Position numbers and translations under genes: made by a program. The notes beneath the pieces are model-generated. The model searched no databases. It was given only the letters and a program-made list of their open reading frames with translations, and was not told the DNA's origin. A stretch of 8,236 nucleotides of DNA, taken from assembly GCA_003818595.1 (NCBI GenBank), contig RPQV01000128.1, forward strand, positions 1 to 8,236, in the 5' to 3' direction. Below, piece by piece: positions 1 through 6,261 of the stretch. How positions within the stretch are numbered: position 1 is the stretch's first letter; each line of letters starts with the position of its first letter. This stretch comes from Calditrichota bacterium (GTDB lineage: Bacteria; Zhuqueibacterota; Zhuqueibacteria; Residuimicrobiales; Krinioviventaceae).

Positions 1-152
1 CAAATATTATAATGGTTGATAAAATGCGGTAACCTGCATAAATTAACCGTTAACAGAATGATCCACAGCTTGAGATCGTCCGCACGAGTTCAGCATGGCG
101 GCGTTCGAAGAAGCTGCTGCCTGGCAAAACAGGATGTTTAACTGATCAGCCT

Positions 153-158
153 GAGGAG
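153..158 (+). promoter_or_regulatory. Shine-Dalgarno site that sets the rlmH TTG start
   Basis: GAGGAG lies 8 bases before the TTG at 167. No ATG in this frame is as well placed, and the TTG puts the protein at the usual RlmH length, so the site decides the start. Confidence 0.75.
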
Positions 159-166
159 ACGGCGCC

Positions 167-634
167 TTGAAAATCAACCTATTGACCGTGGGCAAAATTG
201 AGGACGAGCATATTGATGCACTTGTTCGCCACTATTGTCGAAGAATTGACCATTATTATCCGATGCAGATGACGGCGGTCAAAGCGGAAAAAATCGCATC
301 ATTGACGCCGCGGGAGGTTTTAGAGCGGGAGGGGAAAAGAATAGAAGCAAAATTGACCGAAAAAGAATATGTCATAGTTCTTGATCGAGAAGGCCGAACC
401 TATCCGTCGGAAGGATTTTCCCGCCTGCTCGATCAGATTTCACAACAGAGCATCCGGCAAATCACTTTTATCATTGGCGGTCCGCTGGGAATTTCCGAAC
501 ATGTCAAAGCGCGTTCGAACGAGAGGCTTTCTCTTTCGAAAATGACTTTTACGCATGAAATGGCGGCACTTTTTTTATTGGAGCAGATTTTCCGCGCCTG
601 CACGATTTTAAGAGGTCCCCAGTACCATAAATAA
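167..634 (+). CDS. rlmH: 23S rRNA (pseudouridine-1915-N3) methyltransferase RlmH
   Basis: This is a 155-residue SPOUT-class methyltransferase, the normal length for RlmH. The family uses S-adenosylmethionine to methylate N3 of pseudouridine 1915 in helix 69 of 23S rRNA, acting on assembled 70S ribosomes in the cytoplasm. Visible hallmarks are the N-terminal KINLLTVGKI strand, the SAM-binding loop FIIGGPLG (residues 101-108), the LSLSKMTFTHEMA block (121-133) and the C-terminal EQIFRACTILRGPQYHK tail (139-155). The tail differs slightly from the common EQIYRA...PYHK form. Translation starts at TTG, supported by GAGGAG 8 bases upstream. The gene stands alone on the plus strand and converges on khpA. 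A perfect TATAAT at 8-13 could be its -10 box, but the matching -35 would lie outside the window. Confidence 0.95.
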   Translation: MKINLLTVGKIEDEHIDALVRHYCRRIDHYYPMQMTAVKAEKIASLTPREVLEREGKRIEAKLTEKEYVIVLDREGRTYPSEGFSRLLDQISQQSIRQITFIIGGPLGISEHVKARSNERLSLSKMTFTHEMAALFLLEQIFRACTILRGPQYHK

Positions 635-635
635 A

Positions 636-663
636 GAATCCCATCATCCATACTGATGGATTC
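636..663 (-). terminator. Hairpin between convergent rlmH and khpA, likely khpA terminator
   Basis: GAATCC-C-ATCA (636-646, one bulged C) pairs with TGATGGATTC (654-663), giving a 10-bp stem with a 7-base loop. Read on the minus strand, the stem is followed by TTTATTTATGG, a modest T-rich tract, so it best fits termination of khpA. On the plus strand no U-run follows, so any effect on rlmH would rest on the hairpin alone. A shorter alternative stem, ATCCAT/ATGGAT, overlaps it. Confidence 0.4.
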
Positions 664-727
664 TCACACTTTCGAAACACTCAAATCTAGTCCCTACTCT
701 CGATCGCACAATGGTGTATAGATCAAG

Positions 728-958
728 TTATTCCAAAATCTCCAAGGTCGCATGCTTTCCGGCCTTGCGCGCCACTGCACTCAAGAGGACGCGAATGGCA
801 TGAGCGGTTCGACCATTTTTGCCGATCACTTTACCCATGTCGGGTTGAGCCACTTTCAGTTCGTAAACGACGGTTGTCTCCCCTACGACCTCTGACACTT
901 TGACCGCATCAGGATTATCAACCAGGTGTTTTACAATGTACTCGACGAAATCTTTCAT
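728..958 (-). CDS. khpA: KH-domain RNA-binding protein KhpA (YlqC family)
   Basis: The 76-residue product matches the size and layout of KhpA, a single-KH-domain RNA-binding protein. It begins MKDFVEYIVKHLVDNPDAV, as the family does, and carries the RNA-gripping GxxG loop in GKVIGKNGR (residues 42-50), followed by the helix TAHAIRVLLSAVARK. In studied bacteria KhpA pairs with KhpB (Jag/EloR) and binds many RNAs, with links to cell elongation and division; that role here is inferred from the family. It often lies between rpsP and rimM, but neither is nearby. Here it is alone, divergent from groES. The Shine-Dalgarno is only a G-rich GGGGTG about 5 bases before the ATG. A good promoter lies about 100 bases upstream, leaving a leader of roughly 104 nt. 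Confidence 0.9.
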   Translation of the reverse strand: MKDFVEYIVKHLVDNPDAVKVSEVVGETTVVYELKVAQPDMGKVIGKNGRTAHAIRVLLSAVARKAGKHATLEILE

Positions 959-1068
959 GTCGCACCCCGTGTGCTTGATTCACTGCAACAGCATAATGGA
1001 TTGTGAACTCGATTATGTGAGGTTCAAACGCGAAAATGTATTTGTATTACACTTTGCGACATTTGTTA

Positions 1069-1097
1069 AATATAAATTGAATGATCATGAATGTCAA
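1069..1097 (-). promoter_or_regulatory. Sigma70-type promoter for khpA
   Basis: On the minus strand, a perfect TTGACA (1097 to 1092) is followed after exactly 17 bases by TATATT (1074 to 1069), five of six matches to the -10 consensus. Transcription would start near 1062, giving khpA a 5' leader of about 104 nt. This is the best consensus promoter in the window. Confidence 0.65.
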
Positions 1098-1191
1098 GGG
1101 AAAAATCGTTTCGATATCAAAAAAATCAAAGACTTATGTACAATTTCATCTCTACGCCGTTACAAAGCCTGTTGAATCCTTTCGTGCCTCA

Positions 1192-1219
1192 TTCGCATCA
1201 AAATATTAGAAAATATAAT
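1192..1219 (+). promoter_or_regulatory. Possible distal groESL promoter
   Basis: TTCGCA (1192-1197, four of six matches to the -35 consensus) and a perfect TATAAT (1214-1219) are 16 bases apart. Transcription would start near 1226, upstream of CIRCE, which would then act as a downstream roadblock. AT-rich sequence gives such matches easily, so this is weaker than the proximal promoter. Confidence 0.3.
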
Positions 1220-1237
1220 GAATTTATCATTTTTTTC

Positions 1238-1265
1238 TTGCTTTTCAATAAAAATATGATATATT
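1238..1265 (+). promoter_or_regulatory. Proximal groESL promoter
   Basis: TTGCTT (1238-1243) and TATATT (1260-1265) have a 16-base spacer. The predicted start, about 1271-1273, falls just before the CIRCE repeat. That is the usual layout of HrcA-controlled chaperone operons, and this context supports it more than the hexamers alone. Confidence 0.6.
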
Positions 1266-1276
1266 CTGCTGCGCTG

Positions 1277-1303
1277 TTAGCACTCATTCATGTAGAGTGC
1301 TAA
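1277..1303 (+). promoter_or_regulatory. CIRCE operator (HrcA binding site)
   Basis: TTAGCACTC (1277-1285), a 9-base spacer and GAGTGCTAA (1295-1303) match the CIRCE consensus at every arm position. CIRCE is bound by the repressor HrcA, which needs GroEL for activity, so free GroEL feeds back on its own operon and heat shock relieves repression. The site predicts an hrcA gene elsewhere in the genome. It lies 37 bases before the groES start, within the transcribed leader if the proximal promoter is right. Confidence 0.95.
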
Positions 1304-1340
1304 TGCAAACATTAACGATTGATTAACAAGGAGGATTTTT

Positions 1341-1625
1341 ATGAAAATTAAACCGTTGGCTGATCGAGTTGTCGTTAAACCCCTTGAACAGCTGGAAGCC
1401 AAAGTCGGCAGCATTTATATCCCCGACACTGCCAAAGAAAAACCGCAACAAGGCGAAGTCGTCGCGGTTGGCCCCGGCAAAATATCGGACAAGGGCGAAA
1501 AAGTCGCGATGGAAGTGCATGTCGGCGACAAGATTCTCTACGGAAAATATTCCGGCACCGAAGTGACCATCGACGGCGACGACTATCTGATCATGCGCGA
1601 GAGTGATATTCTCGCGGTTATTTAA
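1341..1625 (+). CDS. groES: Co-chaperonin GroES (Cpn10)
   Basis: The 94-residue product is a full-length Cpn10. It forms the seven-subunit lid that caps GroEL and closes the folding chamber in the cytoplasm. Hallmarks are the start KIKPLADRVVVKPLE, the mobile loop around residues 17-33 with its IYIPDTAKEKP segment that contacts GroEL, the GEVVAVGPGK strand, VGDKILYGKYSGTEV and the C-terminal DDYLIMRESDILAVI. A strong AAGGAGG sits 6 bases before the ATG. It is the first gene of the operon, controlled by the CIRCE site upstream, with groEL starting 37 bases after its stop. Confidence 0.97.
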   Translation: MKIKPLADRVVVKPLEQLEAKVGSIYIPDTAKEKPQQGEVVAVGPGKISDKGEKVAMEVHVGDKILYGKYSGTEVTIDGDDYLIMRESDILAVI

Positions 1626-1662
1626 CTGAATCTATTTTCGATAAATTGGAGGTATCCAGATT

Positions 1663-3291
1663 ATGGCAAAAATTATTACTTTTGATGTCGAGGCCCGCAA
1701 CGCATTAAAACGCGGCGTCGACCAGTTATCCAATGCAGTCAAAGCGACGCTGGGCCCGAAGGGTCGTAATGTCGTTATCGATAAAAAATTCGGCGCCCCG
1801 ACGATCACCAAAGACGGCGTCACGGTTGCTAAAGAGATCGAACTCGAGAACCCGATTGAGAATATGGGCGCCCAGATGGTTAAAGAGGTCGCTTCGAAAA
1901 CCAGCGATATCGCCGGTGACGGGACAACCACCGCGACTGTTTTGGCGCAGGGCATCGTTCGTGAAGGTTTGAAGAATGTCACCGCCGGCGCCAATCCCAC
2001 CGCCATCAAACGCGGCCTGGACAAAGGCGTCAAAGCTGTCGTCGCCGAAATTCATAAAATGAGCAAACCCCTCCCGGGCAAAAAAGAAATCGCTCAGGTC
2101 GGTTCCATTTCCGCCAATAATGATGAAGAAATCGGCCAGTTGATCGCGGATGCCATGGAAAAAGTCGGCAAAGACGGCGTCATCACCGTCGAAGAAGCCA
2201 AATCCACCGAAACCACCCTCGATGTGGTCGAAGGTATGCAGTTTGACCGCGGCTATCTCTCCCCCTATTTCGTCACTGACCCTGAAGCCATGGAAGCCGC
2301 ATTGGATGATCCGCTCATTCTCATTCATGACAAAAAAATCAGCGCCATGAAAGATTTATTGCCGATTCTTGAAAAAGTTGCTCAGATGGGCAAGCCGATG
2401 CTGATCATTGCCGAAGATATCGAAGGCGAAGCATTGGCGACGCTGGTTGTCAACAAACTCCGCGGCACCCTGCGCGTCGCAGCGGTCAAAGCGCCTGGTT
2501 TTGGCGATCGCCGCAAATCCATGTTGGAAGATATTGCGATTCTGACCGGCGGCCGCGTTATTTCTGAAGAAGCCGGTTTCAAACTGGAAAATGCCACCCT
2601 GTCAGACCTCGGACGCGCCAAACGCATCACGATCGATAAAGACAATACCACGATCGTTGAAGGCGCCGGCAAATCTGATGATATCAAAGGCCGCATTTCG
2701 CAACTGAAAAAACAAATCGAGACCACCACATCCGATTATGATAAAGAAAAACTTCAGGAACGCCTGGCCAAATTGGCAGGCGGCGTCGCTGTCCTCAAAG
2801 TCGGCGCAGCCACTGAAGTCGAGATGAAGGAAAAGAAAGCCCGCGTTGAAGACGCTCTGCACGCAACCCGTGCAGCCGTGGAAGAAGGCATCGTCCCCGG
2901 CGGTGGTGTTGCCTTTATTCGCGCTCTGCCTGCTTTAAAGAACGTCCAAGTCAACGGCGACGAGCAGATCGGCATTGATATCTTAATGCGCGTTCTGGAA
3001 GAACCCATCCGCCAGATCGTTGAAAATACCGGTTGGGAAGGTTCAATTGTCGTTCAGAGAGTCAAAGAAGGCAAAGGCGCTCTCGGCTTTAATGCAGCGA
3101 CTGAGGTCTTTGAAGATCTGTACGAAGCCGGCGTCATTGATCCGGCCAAAGTATCCCGCATCGCGCTCGAAAATGCAGCGAGCGTTGCCGGATTGTTGCT
3201 CATGACTGAAGCGACGATTGTCGAGAAAAAAGAAGAGAAACCGTCTGCCCCGCCGATGCCTCCGGGCGGCGGAATGGGCGATATGTACTAA
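1663..3291 (+). CDS. groEL: Chaperonin GroEL (Cpn60)
   Basis: This 542-residue protein is a complete Cpn60, the ATP-driven double-ring folding chamber that works with GroES. ATP-site elements are intact: ATLGPKGRNVV (28-38), Asp51 in DGVTVAKE, GDGTTT (85-90), the catalytic-type Asp397 in VEDALHATRAA, and PGGG (412-415) within the AAVEEGIVPGGG signature. The apical domain includes GMQFDRGYLSPYFVTDPE (191-208) and the KAPGFGDRRK segment (276-285). The C-terminal tail is short, ending PPGGGMGDMY instead of a long GGM repeat. TGGAGG lies 10 bases before the ATG. It is the second and last gene of the CIRCE-controlled operon, followed by a strong terminator. It appears to be a normal housekeeping copy. 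Confidence 0.98.
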   Translation: MAKIITFDVEARNALKRGVDQLSNAVKATLGPKGRNVVIDKKFGAPTITKDGVTVAKEIELENPIENMGAQMVKEVASKTSDIAGDGTTTATVLAQGIVREGLKNVTAGANPTAIKRGLDKGVKAVVAEIHKMSKPLPGKKEIAQVGSISANNDEEIGQLIADAMEKVGKDGVITVEEAKSTETTLDVVEGMQFDRGYLSPYFVTDPEAMEAALDDPLILIHDKKISAMKDLLPILEKVAQMGKPMLIIAEDIEGEALATLVVNKLRGTLRVAAVKAPGFGDRRKSMLEDIAILTGGRVISEEAGFKLENATLSDLGRAKRITIDKDNTTIVEGAGKSDDIKGRISQLKKQIETTTSDYDKEKLQERLAKLAGGVAVLKVGAATEVEMKEKKARVEDALHATRAAVEEGIVPGGGVAFIRALPALKNVQVNGDEQIGIDILMRVLEEPIRQIVENTGWEGSIVVQRVKEGKGALGFNAATEVFEDLYEAGVIDPAKVSRIALENAASVAGLLLMTEATIVEKKEEKPSAPPMPPGGGMGDMY

Positions 3292-3318
3292 TCATCCCCG
3301 ATCAATATCATATCCAAT

Positions 3319-3353
3319 AAAAAAGCCTCCGTTTGATAACGGAGGCTTTTTTT
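3319..3353. terminator. Bidirectional intrinsic terminator
   Basis: GCCTCCGTT (3325-3333) and AACGGAGGC (3338-3346) form a perfect 9-bp stem with a TGAT loop. Six A residues (3319-3324) precede it and seven T residues (3347-3353) follow it. Each strand therefore ends the hairpin in a U-run, so it can end groESL transcripts from the left and the oxidoreductase transcript from the right. Confidence 0.93.
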
Positions 3354-3362
3354 ATTGCCGGA

Positions 3363-4694
3363 TCACACATTTTCCGGGACTATAAAAGGATAACGATATT
3401 CTTTACTCAAAAAGGTATCGGCCTCATCATCTCCGATAAAGCGGAAATTACGATCATTAAACCGCACCTCTCTGCCCAAACGATAGGAAATATTGGCCAA
3501 ATGGCAGAGCGCCGTTGATCGGTGTCCTTCCTGGACGTCGCCATTCAGCATGGTCCAATCGTCTGCACGGACGGCATCGATAAAATTCATAAAATGAGCC
3601 GATCCTCCTGCACCGGCGAGATTGTTGGGATCGGCAACATCTCCCCCACCTTCAAATTTTGGACCCGGTTCGTTTTTAAAACCGAAATAGGTATACCATT
3701 GATCACCATCAATTTTCATCCACCCTTTGGTGCCGTAAAAGAGATTGCCGATATTAACATCCGCATCACCATTGGTGTATAATCCACGCACTTCAAACTG
3801 AATGATCTTTCCATCTTCCCATTCGCAAGTCGCCAGCTGGGTGTTGGGCGTCTCCTGATCATCAATAAACGCGAATTTTCCCCCGACGCATTTGATCTTT
3901 TGCGGCATGTCATTTTTATTCATCCCCCAACGGGCGATGTCCATTTGATGCGGGCCTTGGTTTCCCAAATCAGTGCAGCCGAAATCCCAAAACCAATGCC
4001 ATTTATAATGCACGAATTGCGGATTGTACGGCCGCCATTGCGCCGGGCCCAACCACAGATCATAATTGAGACCTTCCGGAACCGCGGTATTGGCAAAATG
4101 CCCTATGGTGTTTCTGTTCTTGTAGCACAGCCCTTTGGCCATGTAAATTTCACCCAATTCACCGGACTGAAGATATTCAATAGCCTTACGAACGCCATAA
4201 ATACTGCGGTTCTGCATTCCGCATTGCACCACGCGATTATATTTGCGCGCGGCCTCGACCATTTTTTGTCCTTCCCAGATCGTGTGGCTCAAGGGTTTTT
4301 CAGCATAAACATGTTTGCCGGCCTGCATCGCCCAAATCGCCAACAAAGCATGCCAATGATCGGGACTGGCCGTTGATACCGCTGTCAGCTCCTTGTCTTC
4401 AAGCGCCTTGCGGATATCGGCGGTAAATTTGGGCTTTTTCCCCTGCTTTTCCACCACCATTTTTTCAATCTCCGGGTAAAGGCGACTGTCCGGCTCTACA
4501 ATCCAACTGACTTCCACACCCGGGATTCTCGTCCATTCGTCGATGTGATTGCGGCCTCGGCCGTTCACACCGGCAACAGCAATGGTGATTTTATCGTTTG
4601 CACCCAGAATGCGGGAAGGTACAGAGGCTGCCGCTACGGCTGCCGCGCCCACAACGGTGCGGGTGAAATCTCTTCGCGATACATTTTTAGTCAT
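3363..4694 (-). CDS. Tat-exported Gfo/Idh/MocA family oxidoreductase
   Basis: This is a 443-residue NAD(P)-dependent oxidoreductase of the Gfo/Idh/MocA family, whose members usually act on sugars, inositols or their derivatives. The N-terminus has a twin-arginine signal, SRRDFTRT (6-13) followed by an Ala/Val-rich stretch, so it is probably exported folded with its cofactor. The Rossmann fold shows the glycine-rich AGVNGRGRNH (41-50), acidic EPD after the second strand (67-69), STASPDHWH (108-115) and the family AEKP motif (131-134) with the catalytic-type lysine. The C-terminal half carries GPHQMD (247-252), matching the usual active-site HxxD. An ATG at 4694 with AAGGAG 7 bases upstream sets the start. 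The gene begins 12 bases after the barrel protein gene and is last before the terminator. The substrate cannot be read from sequence; similar proteins are often loosely named inositol dehydrogenases or compared with GH109 enzymes. Confidence 0.88.
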   Translation of the reverse strand: MTKNVSRRDFTRTVVGAAAVAAASVPSRILGANDKITIAVAGVNGRGRNHIDEWTRIPGVEVSWIVEPDSRLYPEIEKMVVEKQGKKPKFTADIRKALEDKELTAVSTASPDHWHALLAIWAMQAGKHVYAEKPLSHTIWEGQKMVEAARKYNRVVQCGMQNRSIYGVRKAIEYLQSGELGEIYMAKGLCYKNRNTIGHFANTAVPEGLNYDLWLGPAQWRPYNPQFVHYKWHWFWDFGCTDLGNQGPHQMDIARWGMNKNDMPQKIKCVGGKFAFIDDQETPNTQLATCEWEDGKIIQFEVRGLYTNGDADVNIGNLFYGTKGWMKIDGDQWYTYFGFKNEPGPKFEGGGDVADPNNLAGAGGSAHFMNFIDAVRADDWTMLNGDVQEGHRSTALCHLANISYRLGREVRFNDRNFRFIGDDEADTFLSKEYRYPFIVPENV

Positions 4695-4701
4695 TGAGAA
4701 T

Positions 4702-4707
4702 CTCCTT
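4702..4707 (-). promoter_or_regulatory. Shine-Dalgarno of the oxidoreductase gene, touching the previous stop codon
   Basis: AAGGAG on the minus strand shares its first A with the TAA stop of the upstream barrel protein gene and lies 7 bases before the ATG at 4694. This arrangement suggests translational coupling of the two genes. Confidence 0.75.
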
Positions 4708-5315
4708 TAAAAGTAAATCCGCACGAATAACGCCGGCTGCAATTGAACCTGCAGACTGGTGGCTTTGTGCACATCTTCCATCGTGTTGTAGCCGTTATCC
4801 GTCTCGGCCTTTTCCGTCTTGGTATAAAATTGCGCCACGCGGGCGTTCGCAGCTATGCTGACAAAGTCATTGAAAAAGAATTCAACTCCGAATGAAGCAC
4901 CGATGCCGATCGAGAAACTGGACATGTTGGTGACAGTCGACGAAACTTCGCCGCTCGTCGGCTCATCGGAGGAGGAGGAACCGATCCCCAAAATTCCATA
5001 TAGGCCGAAATAAGGCGTGGCCTTTGCCTTGGGTAAAGCGTAAAATCGGAATTCCGGATAAATAGCCATCTCAAAGGTGTCCATTTGCGGTCCGTCGGTC
5101 GTCGTATCTCCAAAGGTTGACTCTTCACTGGCGGTGACATAGCTGATCGTCCCCTCCGCCAGCAACATGGTGGTGGGTGAAATCATTCGTCCGTAACCAA
5201 ATTCTTTACCCAGATTCGTCAGACCGGCGGAGAGACAACTTTTCCCCGGTTGGGTTTTGGTGAAAGCTGTAGAGATCATGGTGAATAATAAAAGGAAGAA
5301 TAACTGTCTTTTCAT
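4707..5315 (-). CDS. Small predicted outer-membrane beta-barrel protein
   Basis: The 202-residue product starts MKRQLFFLLLFTMISTAFT, a Sec-type signal peptide. The mature part has alternating polar/hydrophobic stretches rich in Gly, Ser, Thr and aromatics, such as FEMAIYPEFRFYALP, TPYFGLYGILGIG, SFSIGIGASFGVEFFFNDFVSIAANARVAQFYTKT and the C-terminal LQVQLQPALFVRIYF, which ends in the aromatic residue typical of barrel proteins. Size and pattern suggest an eight-stranded OmpX/OmpW-like or 'outer membrane protein beta-barrel domain' fold. I do not recognise the exact family, and no enzymatic motif is visible. The reading frame stays open upstream to 5423, but the start at 5315 is preferred: it opens the signal peptide, has GGGAG 7 bases before it, and avoids overlap with mutM. 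It seems coupled to the oxidoreductase gene downstream. Confidence 0.72.
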   Translation of the reverse strand: MKRQLFFLLLFTMISTAFTKTQPGKSCLSAGLTNLGKEFGYGRMISPTTMLLAEGTISYVTASEESTFGDTTTDGPQMDTFEMAIYPEFRFYALPKAKATPYFGLYGILGIGSSSSDEPTSGEVSSTVTNMSSFSIGIGASFGVEFFFNDFVSIAANARVAQFYTKTEKAETDNGYNTMEDVHKATSLQVQLQPALFVRIYF

Positions 5316-5322
5316 GGCTCGA

Positions 5323-5327
5323 CTCCC
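5323..5327 (-). promoter_or_regulatory. Shine-Dalgarno that sets the barrel protein start
   Basis: GGGAG on the minus strand lies 7 bases before the ATG at 5315. It supports this start over the longer frame that would run into mutM. Confidence 0.55.
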
Positions 5328-5401
5328 AAGGTGTAAAACACTCTGCCATTTCGCTTCCTTACTGCATTTTTCGAGAAAGGCAGATGAACAAAGTTGCTGA
5401 C

Positions 5402-6223
5402 TTAGACTTGACAGTTTGGGCAATAAAAAGTGCTGCGACCGCTCAAGAGACTTTTTTGAATCTCAGCACCACAAACCCCGCACAGTTGCCCGGTTTTTTG
5501 ATAGACTTGAAGATCCATTTGAAAAAAGCCCGGCTCACCTTCCGCATCACGAAAATCATTCAGCGTCGTTCCTCCGCGGTTCACCGCGGTCTTTAACACA
5601 TGTTTGATGCTCATCACCAATTGGCTTGTTTCAGTTTCAGACAAGGTGAACGCCGGACGCAGTGGGTGGATACGGGCATCAAAGAGCACTTCATTTGCAT
5701 AAATATTACCGACTCCAACCACATTTTGCGCATCCATTATCCACAATTTAATGGGTTTTTTGGATTTTCCCACACTTTTTGTAATCGCTGCGGCAGAAAA
5801 ATCCGGAGATAACGGTTCAATTCCTAATTTTTCAAATCCCGCATAGCGCGCAAGCTGATGCGGAGGAATCACATCGATCAACCCGAACTTTCGCGGATCA
5901 CGAAAATGAACCTGGCAATTTTCTAACTGAAAAACCACATGCGTATGCTTTTCCCGAGAGGATGAGTCGAAAAACACGCCCAGCCTTCCGCTCATCCCCA
6001 AATGGAATACGACTGTCGCCTCATTGCTGAGCCGCCAGAGCAGATATTTTGCGCGTCGCTCAAGGCTTTTTATCGTTTGATGGGTCACCCACTGTTGCAG
6101 ATCCGCTTCGGCGACCGCTTTACGCAGTCTCGTTTCAAACACCTGTACGGCCAGAATTCGGCGATTGAGAACATGGGGCTTTAAGCTTTGACACAATGTT
6201 TCGACTTCTGGAAGCTCCGGCAT
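5402..6223 (-). CDS. mutM: Formamidopyrimidine-DNA glycosylase (Fpg/MutM)
   Basis: This 273-residue enzyme removes 8-oxoguanine and formamidopyrimidines from oxidised DNA and cuts the strand by beta/delta elimination, the first step of base excision repair. All key parts are present: the MPELPEVE N-terminus with the Pro2 nucleophile and Glu3; Lys59 in RRAKYLLW; HLGMSGRL (74-81); DPRKFG (109-114), whose Arg111 and Phe113, with Met77, fill the gap left by the flipped base; VVGVGNIYANE (168-178) of the helix-two-turn-helix; GGTTLNDF (217-224); and a C-terminal zinc finger with Cys248, Cys251, Cys268 and Cys271 around GRSTFYC. It starts 38 bases after the preceding gene. No clear Shine-Dalgarno precedes the ATG, but the conserved N-terminus fixes the start. 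Its place in a sugar transport cluster looks like chance or shared transcription, not shared function. Confidence 0.97.
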   Translation of the reverse strand: MPELPEVETLCQSLKPHVLNRRILAVQVFETRLRKAVAEADLQQWVTHQTIKSLERRAKYLLWRLSNEATVVFHLGMSGRLGVFFDSSSREKHTHVVFQLENCQVHFRDPRKFGLIDVIPPHQLARYAGFEKLGIEPLSPDFSAAAITKSVGKSKKPIKLWIMDAQNVVGVGNIYANEVLFDARIHPLRPAFTLSETETSQLVMSIKHVLKTAVNRGGTTLNDFRDAEGEPGFFQMDLQVYQKTGQLCGVCGAEIQKSLLSGRSTFYCPNCQV

Positions 6224-6261
6224 ATCTTTGCGTCACATATTATAAGAGCATCGAATTAAAT

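Larger units (their letters stand above)
959..1340. other. AT-rich intergenic region with divergent promoters
   Basis: This 382-base gap separates divergent khpA and groES. I see no credible gene in it. It holds the khpA promoter (1069-1097), two candidate groES promoters (1192-1219 and 1238-1265), the CIRCE operator (1277-1303) and the groES Shine-Dalgarno AAGGAGG (1328-1334). The A/T-rich stretch at about 1199-1236, just before the proximal groES -35 box, could act as an UP element. The stretch 1098-1190 shows nothing I can name. Confidence 0.75.

Noticed and set aside
1..166. Possible tail of an upstream gene or small ORFs (58-141, 95-145) before rlmH
   Set aside because: All three plus-strand frames have early stops and the small frames lack ribosome sites. 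TATAAT at 8-13 may be a -10 box for rlmH, but its -35 region is outside the window, so it is not called.
900..1175. 91-codon plus-strand frame overlapping the khpA start and the intergenic region
   Set aside because: The product is low in recognisable features, the frame overlaps khpA on the other strand, and the region is better explained by promoters.
1726..2328. 200-codon open frame antisense to groEL
   Set aside because: It lies wholly opposite a strongly conserved gene and its product is Phe/Gly/Asp-rich in the way antisense GroEL frames are. It is a codon-bias shadow.
3900..4376. 158-codon open frame antisense to the oxidoreductase gene
   Set aside because: It is fully opposite a well-supported gene, has no ribosome site that I can see, and the product shows no recognisable domain.
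5206..5349. 47-codon minus-strand frame starting just before the barrel gene, with AAGGA about 6 bases upstream of its ATG
   Set aside because: It overlaps the signal peptide of the barrel gene in another frame and the product looks like frame-shadow peptide. A leader peptide coupled to the barrel gene cannot be excluded but has no further support.
4707..5423. Longer form of the barrel protein starting at 5423
   Set aside because: It would place 36 non-signal residues before a clear signal peptide and overlap mutM; the start at 5315 has a Shine-Dalgarno and is better.
6239..6244. TATAAT on the minus strand 15 bases before the mutM start
   Set aside because: No acceptable -35 is found at 16-18 bases, and the start site would leave a leader of under 10 nt. 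A chance match in AT-rich sequence is more likely.
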